In this document: in pieces, positions 35,967-45,197 of the stretch | How the letters are laid out: every line of letters begins with the position of its first letter | Position numbering within the stretch: the stretch's first letter is position 1 | Source: Anastatus disparis | Lineage: Eukaryota > Arthropoda > Insecta > Hymenoptera > Eupelmidae | DNA length: 64,000 nt | Reading direction: 5' to 3' | Assembly (NCBI GenBank): GCA_017163975.1 | Contig: JAFFSR010000245.1 | Span: 2,309,001 to 2,373,000, forward strand | Translations under genes and position numbers: made by a program | The notes under the pieces: model-generated | Databases searched by the model: none | Seen by the model: only the letters and a program-made list of their open reading frames with translations | What the model was told of the DNA's origin: nothing

Positions 35967-36099
35967 TATTCATGTGTATAGAGAGCCCGAATTTTCGGCG
36001 CCACCAGTCCTTATCCACACCGACAATAGATATTATTGTTGCAAAACATTGTAAGAATCTGGCCATGTTCTTGAGTAGTAATTCAAGGCGCATGCGCAC
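35749..36099 (-). other. Unrecognised ORF, right arm of the giant palindrome (mirror at about 35250-35560, +)
   Basis: 116 codons on the minus strand. The N-terminal part (LLKNMARFLQCFATIISIVG, DWWRRKFGLSIHMN) is followed by a (TA)n-encoded Tyr/Ile run and then a well-composed 45-residue block that includes DDGTFQGVVVFRAVSVPF and YDGMFHLDYLVFPEKF. The last block is GC-richer than anything nearby and stays open in the left arm too. The (TA)n stretch looks like intron-type sequence ending in cag, so the block may be an exon of a captured gene. I do not recognise the protein family. Confidence 0.35.
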
Positions 36100-37358
36100 A
36101 GCTATATAATCTACGGAAATTCATACGTTCTGACGAGATAGATCATGTAACAATAGCATATTTCCAATCGTGAAATCAAGGAACAAACCCTGAATCTTCT
36201 GCGAGAGCATGAGAAATAAATATTTTTTTTGTAGAGGTAGCCGGAGCAAATCGGACCAGCACCACTGTGTATGAATATTGGTGAATATTAAAAGATTAAA
36301 ATAACTATAAAAAAACTTCAACAATGAAAGTAATTTGATGTAACAATATTAAAATCTTAGTGATAAGATAAAAATATATTATATTTTTACATAAAGTGGT
36401 GCTAATAAATATAAAAATATACTAATATAGAAATAATTATAAAAATATACAAAAATTATTTTTTCTGTTGAATTTTTCTTAATGTTAGGGAATTTAAAGA
36501 ATGGATTTTTTGTTTCATTATAAGATTGTGGGTTTAAAAATACGTCATTTCGATGCACTTTATCGTGAAAATAAATTACGTTAATTTTTTGGAGCCTTAT
36601 TGAAAATATAACCAGAAATTCTGATTATTACAGACTAAATAATCAAAGTGAATAGGGTCTGTGGTAGTATTTTTCAAACTCACCATATGGCAAGTTTGTT
36701 AAGAACTCTTATATTTTATAATATTGGATACTAATTAGAATATCATCTTTTTTTATACTTACTCATATAAACATATTTCTTTGGGTTACAATACCCTCTG
36801 TTTAGAACTTTGATATCTCAGATTGCATAAATAGAGACTATTGACGTTACCCACATGAGTTTTCAATACTAATTATTTATGAAAATTCCCGAAAAATGTC
36901 AAAAATTACTGAAAAAAACGGTTTTTTGCATTTTTGGAGATGTGCCACCAATTGAAAAAGTCTGAAAAAATTCAGGAAGCTGTCTTTTAACATAATACAC
37001 AAAATTTATAAATTTCAGACCTGTATCCCACTCTGAACAAAAATAAGAAAGATTTAAAAGTAAAAAAATTTTTTTTAAGTCACTTGGTATCGGATAACAG
37101 TTTAAAAAAAAAATTAACATGATTTGCGTATTAATTTACTATATCCATGATTTTTTTCAAGTAGATTCACTGACTATAATCCGAGAAATAAAATAAAATG
37201 CGAAAAACCGGTTTTTTTAAGGTATGGGAGGGGGGAGGGGGTAGGGAGTCAAAATAGGATGAAAATTTATTTTTATAATATTAGAAATACAGTAGTCAAA
37301 GGGAGAATCATTTTCGGAGAGTAGGCATTTTCGACCATCTTATCGGAGGGTACCCTTT

Positions 37359-39108
37359 GATAATACCAAAACGCTATATGTGAAAATAATTTCTTTTAAA
37401 TTTCTCGTCATTTATTAAAATGTATTATTTAAGTTATACTATTTTTTTTATGTTTGAAATGTGACATTAATTAAAATTAAAATATTTATTTTAATTTTCT
37501 GAAGTATAAAATTGGTTGTAAATAATATTTCATTATAATTTTTAACGTTGTTGCGTTTACGTTATCATAGCGATACTAATTAGTAATAGAGGTTTTCACG
37601 GTGTTGGTGAACAAAACGAGTAATAGCATTTTTAGCTTTTAGGTACCATTTTCTTGTATTATGTAGGTATTACAAAATTTAAATGCTTTGCAGTACTAAA
37701 TATTTCATATTTTTTATTCATTTCAATTTCACAATGTAAAAGTAAAATAGTATACTTCTAAACATATTATTTAATTGAAAAAAAATATGATTGTAAGCAT
37801 ATATTATGATTATAAAAACTTTAAAAATCGTTTATGATCAAAATTTACTTTTCTTTAATAAATAAATAATTCACTTGATTATTGACATTCAATTTCTGAT
37901 ATTTAAGCATAATTTTATTAATTAACTATGACATAAAATAAGTATATACATAAATAACTTATAAAAAATATATTTCATGAAAGTGAAAATATTTGCTTAT
38001 ATTATTTTACTTGCTTAGCATATTTTTTTGTTTCAAATTTTAAATATTGCAGAATTTTATTCTACAATAAGATTTATATTGAGGATGTGAAAATCTTACA
38101 AATAATATTGAATGCTGTTTATTTATTTTACACATAGTTTTTAAGAAATAAGAGTTTGTTTAACTTTGTCTTATATAAATAGAATTCTAAGATATAATAA
38201 TAAAGTTATATGAATAATAAAGTATTTATTTTTTATTACACGCTTTTATTAAGCTTGCTTTCACGTCTGTCTATCTGTCTGTCTGTCTGTAATCAAATCT
38301 TGAACGCTCGATTTAGGGCGCTTTTTGTCGATGGAAATTTCTGAAATTTTACACAGACCTTGGTCTCCGATGACAATGTAATAATCCGTTGTCAGGTCGG
38401 CGATGACGGGTGTGCAAAGTCATCTCCGAGGAAGTCTAAGTGGTAAGGCTATCTTTGGGTGGAGGCGAGTTGATGGAATGTTGTTGAGTTGATAGTTGTA
38501 AGTAGTTATAGGGGCACCATGGACCATCAAAACAAACCCCCATTCCACCACCCCAAAGCTTACTGACCAGTGGGTCAATGACCTCTGAGAAGGTAAAGTA
38601 GGGGCTTGTTAGGCATGGTACCCTAACAACTGGAGGGTCACTTATCCCCCACCTAGAAATTTAAAGTGAGGATAAACTGAAGGATCACTGACCCCTAAAT
38701 TTAGAGTGGGGATGAAAAATATTTTAATCGATATTTAAAAATTTTAAATATTTTAATATGTAACATGATACTTTTTGATTATTAAAATTTATATCGAATC
38801 ATAAAATATTAATTTAAAAGATTTTAATTTGCAACTAAATACTTTTAAATATCAAAATAATAAAAATTTTATATTGAATCGTGAAATATATAATTTGCAA
38901 TATTACTGTGTGTATGAAGGTTGAGGAATTGGTAATGAACGAGGTAAATGAAATACTCACGTTTTAAAGTTTAACAACATTTATTATTAATAATAAAACA
39001 TTACAACGTAGCATTCATACAATTAACTAGTGTGTACATATGATAAATAATAAATTCGTGTATGATTATAAACAAATCTTCTTTTCCTAAAACTAGATTA
39101 TTCTTTTT
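37359..39108. other. AT-rich flank with a dispersed GC-rich repeat
   Basis: 37359-38240 is AT-rich with no signal. 38265-38290 is a (tctg)n-type microsatellite. 38380-38720 is GC-richer and contains ggggcaccatggaccatcaaaacaaaccccc and tgggtcaatgacctctgag words that recur, inverted, at 50895-51030 (separate entry). No gene is visible. If the Polinton at 39-45 kb had a terminal inverted repeat on this side, I could not pair it with any sequence beyond 45 kb. Confidence 0.5.
38500..38720 (+). repeat. Dispersed repeat, copy 1 (second copy inverted at 50895-51030)
   Basis: The shared words read agttataggggcaccatgga, then catcaaaacaaaccccc, then a gaccagtgggtcaatgacctctgag core, against the complement of 50895-51030 (gtcattgaccctctggtcaa and so on). 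The core itself is a small hairpin. The copies are clearly diverged. No coding capacity. Confidence 0.55.
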
Positions 39109-39819
39109 TTAAAATTCGATGAGATCATTTACAAAATTATCATTAAAACTAGACACTGTGGTTTTTATATCGCTAGAAATAAAGTATACATATTGAGATT
39201 CCTGACTTTTTTCTAATACATTTTTCATATTTGCAACCATTTCTCGTAATATATAATCTACAGATTTTGCAACAGTATTTAAATATCTAATTCTATAATC
39301 TATACATATTGATAAATCTTTTAAACGCTCAAACGTGACACGTTTAAATACTAGTGACCGATTAAATCGACCATATTTTTTTGGTGGTCCACCACACTCC
39401 TCTCCTTCTGGTTGTGCGTCATTGGGTACCAATTCAAAAGCTCTCTCATGAAAACTAATCATAAAACGGATTGTGTATCCAGGAATAGACAGCCGCTGAT
39501 CCAGCATAGATTCCTCATTATAGCAAGTGAAAAAATCTTTAATTTTATCAAATTCCTGCTTCAACGCCTCCCAACAATCTAGTGACAGAGGTAGACCTTG
39601 AAAATTGGCTCCACAGAAAGGTACTACAAGTGCAAACTCCTTTTTGCCTTCACTGCCTATATTCTCTAGGCCTACCTCGATAATTTTTCCAAAAGAGCTG
39701 TTCAGTCCGTAGACCATTGGCAGAACCTGCTGCCAATAATTTTTCTTGCTGTTTTGTTTTATTAAATATGCCAAGTCATTACCAAATGTCTGCTCCAGGC
39801 TTCTCTTTTGACCAGCCAT
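39109..39819 (-). CDS. Uncharacterised Polinton-associated protein, intact
   Basis: I do not recognise the family. I chose the ATG at 39819 (MAGQKRSLEQTFGNDLAYLI) because an upstream in-frame ATG at 39864 adds only a short unlike-looking leader. The result is 236 residues, all open. It has an acidic/basic mixed N-terminus, a central stretch with SIPGYTIRFMISFHERAF, a Gly/Pro/Lys-rich loop (GEECGGPPKKYGRFNRSL) and a C-terminal helical half (YLNTVAKSVDYILREMVANM). No signal peptide or membrane segment. It is the last gene of the row, downstream of the protease by about 160 bases. Unlike most neighbours it has no stop or frameshift. Confidence 0.7.
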   Translation of the reverse strand: MAGQKRSLEQTFGNDLAYLIKQNSKKNYWQQVLPMVYGLNSSFGKIIEVGLENIGSEGKKEFALVVPFCGANFQGLPLSLDCWEALKQEFDKIKDFFTCYNEESMLDQRLSIPGYTIRFMISFHERAFELVPNDAQPEGEECGGPPKKYGRFNRSLVFKRVTFERLKDLSICIDYRIRYLNTVAKSVDYILREMVANMKNVLEKSQESQYVYFISSDIKTTVSSFNDNFVNDLIEF

Positions 39820-39975
39820 CTTGGTTAGGTTTTCTTGCTTGTATATGCTGTCACCGTCGATCACACATAACTGTGGCTAGATTAAGTGGATACCACTTCT
39901 TTTATACTGTTAAAATTGGTGGGGATGTCGTAAAAAAGTTGGCGTGCAACATATCAGAGACAATCAAGTATCAAA

Positions 39976-40449
39976 TTACGCATAGCAAGTTTTTTCTATA
40001 AAATTCTTTACTATAGCATCATTTTTTTGCAAATTCTGCGAGAAATTTTCCAAAAATTTCTTGAAACCCAATCCGGTAGACATATAATACAGAAACATCA
40101 CACAATAATGACCACAAACAGTGGAATAGTCGCTTTGTAAGCGTTTATTATTCCATCTAAATTTTTTACAATTTTGCTGAATACGTCGTAAATGTTGTTG
40201 CATTTGTGGCGGCTTACCAAGACTATCAAAGTACACACCTGTACCATGCTTATCAACGTATATGGCAACCCAGTGCGCACCACGCTGGTTATAATTTTGC
40301 GTATTAAGCACAAGCGCACAAGGTTTCACCCACATCAGAGGAATCCGATCCGCTGGATAAACGCCTACTGCGTGAAACTTGATCCTCATCAGATATCGAA
40401 CAATCTCTTTTGAATTTATTGCGGAGAATTTCGAAAAATTCTTCCACAA
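39976..40449 (-). CDS. Adenain-like cysteine protease (Polinton PRO)
   Basis: In Polintons and adenoviruses this C5-family protease matures capsid proteins. The catalytic elements are visible in order: His in RGAHWVAIYVDKHG, the conserved YFDSLGKPP acidic-residue block, and Cys in STVCGHYCVMFLYYM (CGxYC form), giving the His-Asp-Cys order of the ULP1/adenain fold. It is 157 residues from the first permitted codon; conserved sequence starts about GVYPADRIPL, so the true start may be the internal ATG preceding RIKFHAVG. Its 5' part overlaps the upstream gene by about 146 bases in another frame. No inactivating change is seen. Confidence 0.85.
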   Translation of the reverse strand: MWKNFSKFSAINSKEIVRYLMRIKFHAVGVYPADRIPLMWVKPCALVLNTQNYNQRGAHWVAIYVDKHGTGVYFDSLGKPPQMQQHLRRIQQNCKKFRWNNKRLQSDYSTVCGHYCVMFLYYMSTGLGFKKFLENFSQNLQKNDAIVKNFIEKTCYA

Positions 40450-41005
40450 TCAGCGATTTTACGCTGGGGTTAAGTTTCTGTAGCCAATGTTTCAGATTAG
40501 CAGCGTTATTTAGAGCACACACGTAATTTGAATGAGATGATTTTATGTAATGATGCATGCACTGTACACTGCTCAAATTTAGATTTCTAAAAGCTGGACA
40601 ATCTTGTTTTTCTAAATTTTCAATCTTACAGGTGGTGAGCTTGGAAAGTAGTTCAAGCTTTTCTTGACCTCGCACGAAAATTACACGATAATGCTTGCAA
40701 ATATCTTCCAAATTTTTGTATAATCTTTTTATCGATATATCACCTTCGTACCACTCCAGACCATGATGATTCAGTGTCACCAAATTGTTCTGTCTCAAAG
40801 CATTTTTTGGTAAGCGTCTTAAATTACAAGGATGCGCCACAATCCAATGAGCGATAAGGTTTTTATGAATAGCAAGTACAGCCACCTCCTTTGGAATCAA
40901 ACGGTTTTTGTTGTCCTTTAAAAACTGCACGTCAATCACCTCGTCCATACTGTTTGCAATTAAAGTTGCTCGCCGAATGAGATGATAAAGATGGCTTTGC
41001 TCCAC
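40304..41005 (-). CDS. Uncharacterised Polinton-associated protein, possible RNase H-fold exonuclease
   Basis: 233 residues. The N-terminal region reads VIDVQFLKDNKNRLIPKEVA then VLAIHKNLIAHWIVAHP; later NHHGLEWYEGDISIKRLYKN, VIFVRGQEKLELL and NLEKQDCPAF. The pattern of a strand with an acidic start, a K-E-(V/L)-A motif, an H-G-(L/I)-x-W block and a final L-E-x-x-x-C-P resembles proteins that recur in insect mobile elements, and I suspect a DEDD-type nuclease fold, but this is inference. The last 40 residues (Ser/Arg/Asp-rich) overlap the protease gene and may be a frameshifted tail. No stop interrupts the conserved part. Confidence 0.6.
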   Translation of the reverse strand: MEQSHLYHLIRRATLIANSMDEVIDVQFLKDNKNRLIPKEVAVLAIHKNLIAHWIVAHPCNLRRLPKNALRQNNLVTLNHHGLEWYEGDISIKRLYKNLEDICKHYRVIFVRGQEKLELLSKLTTCKIENLEKQDCPAFRNLNLSSVQCMHHYIKSSHSNYVCALNNAANLKHWLQKLNPSVKSLIVEEFFEILRNKFKRDCSISDEDQVSRSRRLSSGSDSSDVGETLCACA

Positions 41006-41040
41006 TTAAATAGCGAGAACTATATCCCCACCACTACTAC

Positions 41041-42302
41041 TTAACCGCTATAATCCACGACAACCTGTCTCGACGAGTCAATTTCGAGCAAATTGTCGTA
41101 TTCAGCATAAATTATACAATTTACAGCGCCCTCTAGCGGGTCGTCGAATCTAACATCAATTCGTACATTACCATTTTTTATCAAATTCCAATGACTACCA
41201 TCACTCGCCGATAAATCAGGCGTCAAATCAAAAGCGAATAGGCAGTAACCGTTTGGATAGTCTTTACGGGTAATCGAGTAGCCTGAATTCATAAAGTGAA
41301 TACCAGTGCCGGAAAAAAGTGTATGATAAGCATCAACGTAAATTTTGCTTTTTTGAAATCTGGCTGTAAGGGTTTCGATGGCACTTGCATTTCATCAACG
41401 TACAGACATAAAAAATTTATATTAAAATTTTTTAAATTAAATGGGTTAAGACTTTTATCTCCGTTGTAAGCTTTATTCTTAACAAAACCGAGTATAATTC
41501 TTTTTGGCAGTTGACCTAATATGACATTGTCGATTGTTACCCCATGCACACCATTATGTAACGTAATAGCCTTAACTTCTACACGTGTCAGTGGGTATTT
41601 TGCAGTAGTCTGCGACAGTAGTTTTTCGTGTGCTAGCACGAGTGAAGGATTTTATCTTACTCAACGCACAAAAAGCGTAGCCTCTGTAATATTTACTATG
41701 AAAGCACCAGCGGGATCTATGAGACAGAAACCATCACGAGAACGCACGAGCCTCACTCTAACTTCAACACCACCCAGTAATAATTTGTCTTGATTAAAAA
41801 CATCACAATGTAAATGGCCGAGTAAATCAATCTTTCTGTCAACCATAAGCGCTTTACGCTGGCTGAGACCTGTATTACCACCTGTGGTATCGTCCATTTT
41901 CCCTGCTGTATCATCGTACCACAATTCACTCCTTAAATGAGACTTTTCAGCTGTTGGGCCATAATTTAGTAATGTTTCAATGTTATGATGATTGAATAGC
42001 ACGTCGACTTGATTGAACAACGAATGCAAAAGATAATTTATTGGTCCAACGTTCGGATCTTCAGGTGGTTCAGCACTAGTGCATGTTACACTTACACTCA
42101 CACTTAACATTGTGTGAGCCAAGTCTAGATACTCAGTGTTGCCAGGGATGGTAAATTCAATTGGTGATTGGTCGTTAAGTGAAGATATCGGTTTGTACCG
42201 AACCCAGTAAGAGCCTTCAATTGCAGTCTGTGTCGAGGGTAATTCAAAAAGTGATAATTCCGACTTGATCGACTGACAAGATTCTGTATGCAAAAGCGCC
42301 AT
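41041..42302 (-). pseudogene. MCP: Polinton major capsid protein (double jelly-roll), two stops and a frameshift
   Basis: This forms the hexon-like shell of the predicted Polinton virion. The N-terminal part (42302-41664) shows PIEFTIPGNTEYLDLAHTML, PINYLLHSLFNQVDVLFNHH, LNYGPTAEKSHL and RKALMVDRKIDLLGHLHCDVF, all conserved Polinton MCP blocks. Two in-frame stops follow ATLFVR (41661-41663 and three codons on). The same frame continues with KYPLTRVEVKAITL, GQLPKRIILGFV and LYVDEMQVPSKPLQPDF. At an A-run near 41353-41358 the frame shifts, and 41292-41041 continues GYSITRKDYPNGYCLFAFDL to a C-terminal VVVDYSG. About 420 codons in total, a normal length for the family. Confidence 0.9.
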
Positions 42303-42311
42303 CTTGAAATT

Positions 42312-42833
42312 TTAATTTTCGAAAATATCTCTAGCTACACGTGCTCCTTTCTTATTCTGCTTCTTCTTCTTTTTCGCAACTTTACCACTTTTCGAGCGTT
42401 TAGCCGCTGAGGTGTTTGTAGTGCCAGGTGCACTCGACGACTGAGTTGATTATGTCTCGTTCTCCTTTTCATATTCTGATTCCTCCCCCTATTTCGCATT
42501 CGACTCACCCAAGAGCAATTTGTCCAGAACAACGTCAGCTTTTCTTTTGAGATTTTTACCACTCTCGCAAATGCGCTGTTTGGTCGCCTCTTTGACCGGT
42601 CTGTCACCTAGAGTGACATCATCTAGGATATTTTCACCCGCTCGGAGAACCTCCTTACCGACCACTTTTGCACCTTGTTTGATCTTCGGTATAGCTGCTC
42701 GGAAGAGACCTTTTAAAAAACTACCTACTCCTGCACCTGACTGGTGATAACCAAAACAAGGTTTACCAACTGTAACACACTTATCCCCACCACCAATCAT
42801 TTCGTTATTGAAAAAATTTTCAAACACAGGCAT
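42312..42833 (-). pseudogene. Small basic capsid-associated protein (adenovirus pVI/pX-like), two in-frame stops
   Basis: The N-terminus (VFENFFNNEMIGGG) is followed by a glycine-rich segment (GYHQSGAGVGSFLKGLFRAA) that may form a membrane-active amphipathic helix, then a basic region (IKQGAKVVGKEVLRAGENIL). This layout matches the minor core/membrane-active proteins of Polintons and adintoviruses. The obvious frame ends at 42489, but the same frame continues past that stop and a second at 42450-42452 into a Ser/Thr-rich spacer and a Lys/Arg-rich tail ending ARVARDIFEN, stopping at 42312. So the gene is 174 codons with two nonsense changes. It lies between the penton-like and major capsid genes. 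Confidence 0.75.
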
Positions 42834-42834
42834 T

Positions 42835-43662
42835 TTATCGGATGCGCTTAAAGTGAAGTGTTACAGTCAGCGTACCGTAGTCGAATGGAATGGGAAATCC
42901 ATGTTCGTCTCTTATATCTATTTCTATCGACTGAAACGCTGAAGACAACAGTGGTAGGTACATGGGTGGTGAAAAGTTTTTAATTTATACATCTCTGTAA
43001 ACGTAGTCACGCAAATGAAGCGAGACTATACGTAGTAAGCTCGTGCGCATGTCACCTGTTACATGAGGCTGGCAAATGTTGCTGTAAATCATGAGCACGG
43101 TTGGTAACCCGTTCACAAGATTTGCTGGACGATTACCGGCAATGTAGTGTTTTTTATTACCTTTGCGAGAGAAAATTGGTACATTTTCCAAACCTAAAAT
43201 TCTAAGTAATTTTTCCGATAGGGTAAACGTGTGCATATAAGTTGTACAATCTTCACCACATCGGCATCTAATCTGTGCATAGTCACCAGCGCGGATTTCA
43301 AAATATAAATGATTTTTCACATTCTCGAGATTACTTATTTCTTCTAAGAGACTTTCAATGTCACGGTAAACATTAGGTTTAATGCGGGCAAACACCTCGG
43401 CCTTCTGTTGAGTCTCCTCTGTTTCTCGCAAAACATTCGCCACGTCACGTTTGGATGTTTTAACAGAAATCACCCCCTCACGTTCTACCACTGATATATG
43501 CTGAAATGTGAGAGGTATTTGAATTTCCTTAAGTCCTACACACCAGTCGCCATGAAGATAAAGATTTTGTGATAATTGTGTGGTAAAATGCGTCGCCATA
43601 TTGTGCGGAAAGACAAACTTGCTGCTGTTGCTCGGTAAAACCATGTAAAATTCATCGTACAT
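42835..43662 (-). pseudogene. Polinton penton-like minor capsid protein (PY), one in-frame stop
   Basis: This is the predicted single jelly-roll vertex protein. It starts MYDEFYMVLPSNSSKFVFPH and includes NMATHFTTQLSQNLYLHGDW, CVGLKEIQIPLTF, an NHLYFEIRAGDYAQIRC block and IYSNICQPHVTGDMRTSLLR. A TAA at 42985-42987 follows YVYRDV. The frame then continues in phase with FSPPMYLPLLSSAFQSIEID, IRDEHGFPIPFDYGTLTVTL and a stop at 42835-42837; this C-terminal block is the best conserved part of the family, so the stop is a nonsense change rather than the natural end. 276 codons overall. The stop almost touches the next ATG at 42833. Confidence 0.82.
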
Positions 43663-43721
43663 TGTAAATTTTTTAAATCTTTAGCTTCTATCCAAGAATT
43701 GAATTTTCCTGGATACTTCCT

Positions 43722-44778
43722 CTAACTGACCAAATATTGTTTTTTCGACCCCTTACCTTTGCTCTTCAAAACCTCATCAACCTCAAATGCTTCGCTATCT
43801 AAATCTTTGCGCACTCTGCTCAACTGTTCCTCGTAAAAATATCCGTCAATTTTTTTTCCATCAATATCTGTCAAAATATAGACGGGTGGTTGTTGTCTTG
43901 TGTCGACTCTTATAATTTTAAACAGCTCCAGAGTCCAGCCACCCTTGTATGCTTTCCTGGAGGCTGTCTTGGCACGACTGACACGAACCAGATCGCCAAC
44001 GCTGTATTTAGCTACTCGAAATGGCTGTTTTTCGCTGTATCGCAACGTCAAATTTTGACGTACCACGTGAGCATTATATAAGTTGACCTTGGAAGGGGGC
44101 ATTTTTATGGCACTGTGCCACGACTCGTTATAACACGTCACAATTTTTCGCAAAACATCTATATAACGTCTCGTGCGTGAGTGAGTAAAGTATCGCCAGA
44201 TACGACCTTTCAGAGTTCGAATAAAGCGTTTGGCAATGGCTGCCTTTATATCAGGGTCTCTGATGACTTGATAGGTAATATGTTTCTTTTTTAGCACCTC
44301 TTGCACCTCTCGACCGATAAACTCTTTACCTTTATCAGTCTGTAGATAAATAGGATGTCTATCATTACATTGTGATAAAATTTTGTCTAATGCTACAGCG
44401 ACGCTTCGACTGGTTTTGTCGAAGAGGCTCTGCCCAGGCAAACTTTAAAAGTGCATCAATGACAATGAGAATATAGCTGTACCCATCATTGTAGGTTTTA
44501 AGTGATCTAAAATCTGCCAAGTCAGCTTCCCACACTTCAAAGGGGCTAAAAACGTTGTAATGTCGACGAGGAAAACGATGTCTCACGAGTTTGTGTAAGG
44601 TATGTGCATCCTGACTCTCCAACCATTTGGCAATGGTATTGTTATCAAATTTTCTGGGTCTCGCGTGTTTCAGTGGATGAGCACCAACGTACGCTGATGG
44701 TGCAGAAAGATTATAGTAATAATGCTCAAAATCGTTCAACTTTTTCGCCTCCTTCTTCTTTTTCTCTTTCTTTTTCAT
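43722..44778 (-). pseudogene. Polinton retroviral-type integrase, frameshifted, third catalytic residue changed
   Basis: The RVE integrase inserts the element into the host genome. The N-terminal piece (44365-44778) shows SAPSAYVGAHPLKHARPRKF, KWLESQDAHTLHKLVRHRFP and the first catalytic Asp in VWEADLADFRSL. The C-terminal piece (43722-44441) is in another frame; the break is near 44420. It has the second Asp in YLQTDKGKEF, then 34 residues on, where Glu is required, Lys in IAKRFIRTLKGR (codon 44229-44231). The C-terminal part has VGDLVRVSRAKTASRKAYKG and a chromo-like VYILTDIDGKKIDGYFYEEQ. A Lys/Glu-rich N-terminus overlaps the PLA2 gene tail. Confidence 0.9.
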
Positions 44779-45136
44779 TGCTCCTCCTCCTCCCCCTCTT
44801 ACAAACTAGCTTTTTCTCTCTCTTTTGCTGTCTTTTAAATGTATTTTTAATGCGTTTCAAAAATTTATCAAACGCAATTTTGCTGACCATGCACAAAACA
44901 GTAATACCAGCTGCAGTCTTTTCATCACCATCTGCAGTCTCCGAGAGCATGCGTGAAAATGCTCGTTCAGCCAGCAGTCTGTCGGCTTTTATATAATTCA
45001 TTATTTTTTTATTCGAATATGAAATATCGTGCTCTAGACAGGCATTGTCAAGAGGATTTTTTCCTCTCTGACCACGTCTGAGACGCTCTTCGAGATGCGT
45101 GCCAGGGCCGAGAAACTAGTAGCCTGGTAGATGCAT
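44726..45136 (-). pseudogene. Parvovirus-type phospholipase A2 domain protein of the Polinton, one in-frame stop
   Basis: Such PLA2 domains occur in parvovirus VP1 and some Polinton/adintovirus proteins, where they are thought to breach endosomal membranes. From the ATG at 45136 the frame gives MHLPGY, a TAG at 45116-45118, then the calcium-loop element LGPGTHLEERL and the catalytic helix NACLEHDISYS (His-Asp dyad, HDxxY form intact). It continues ADRLLAERAFSRMLSE and a hydrophobic stretch (TAAGITVLCMVSKIAF) that could be a membrane segment, ending Lys/Glu-rich at 44726. 137 codons. The nonsense codon hits the start of the calcium loop. It is the first gene of the row and overlaps the integrase start. 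Confidence 0.82.
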
Positions 45137-45197
45137 TTTAAAGGGTACAACTGAAATCAATCGGTCTATAAAAGTACCAGTTTACCTATTTTTAACA

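Larger units (their letters stand above)
34011..37358. mobile_element. Giant palindrome (foldback element), about 3.35 kb
   Basis: The left end reads aaagggtaccccccgttaag and the right end closes gggtaccctttg after cttatcggag. The two arms, each about 1.64 kb, are inverted copies with few differences throughout. They meet at about 35645-35680, where gagtaatctt and aagattactc flank a short spacer. The right arm has an expanded (TA)n run at 35925-35960, which explains a small asymmetry. Both arms carry the same short ORFs. No transposase motif is recognised. It could be a foldback transposon with very long terminal inverted repeats or an inverted segmental duplication. Confidence 0.88.
39109..45136 (-). 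mobile_element. Polinton/Maverick (adintovirus-like) structural-gene half, decayed
   Basis: Eight head-to-tail minus-strand genes in 6 kb: PLA2-domain protein, RVE integrase, penton-like protein, pVI-like protein, major capsid protein, possible nuclease-fold protein, adenain-type protease and an uncharacterised protein. The combination of integrase, adenain-like protease and capsid proteins is diagnostic of Polintons. Protein-primed DNA polymerase B and the FtsK/A32-type packaging ATPase, expected in complete elements of 14-20 kb, are not visible here or within the flanking several kb, and terminal inverted repeats were not found. Gene spacing is minimal (PY and pVI overlap by a few bases at the stop/start). 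It is therefore a partial copy, by truncation or later deletion. Confidence 0.9.

Noticed and set aside
34900..36440. Polinton terminal repeats formed by the giant palindrome
   Set aside because: The palindrome closes on itself and neither arm recurs beyond the Polinton genes, so it is a separate element.
40098..40413. Short frames on both strands inside the protease gene
   Set aside because: Shadows of the protease coding sequence.
42335..42607. Arg/Lys-rich 90-codon frame overlapping the pVI-like gene
   Set aside because: The pVI-like frame itself continues through this region in its own phase to 42312, so this is a shadow.
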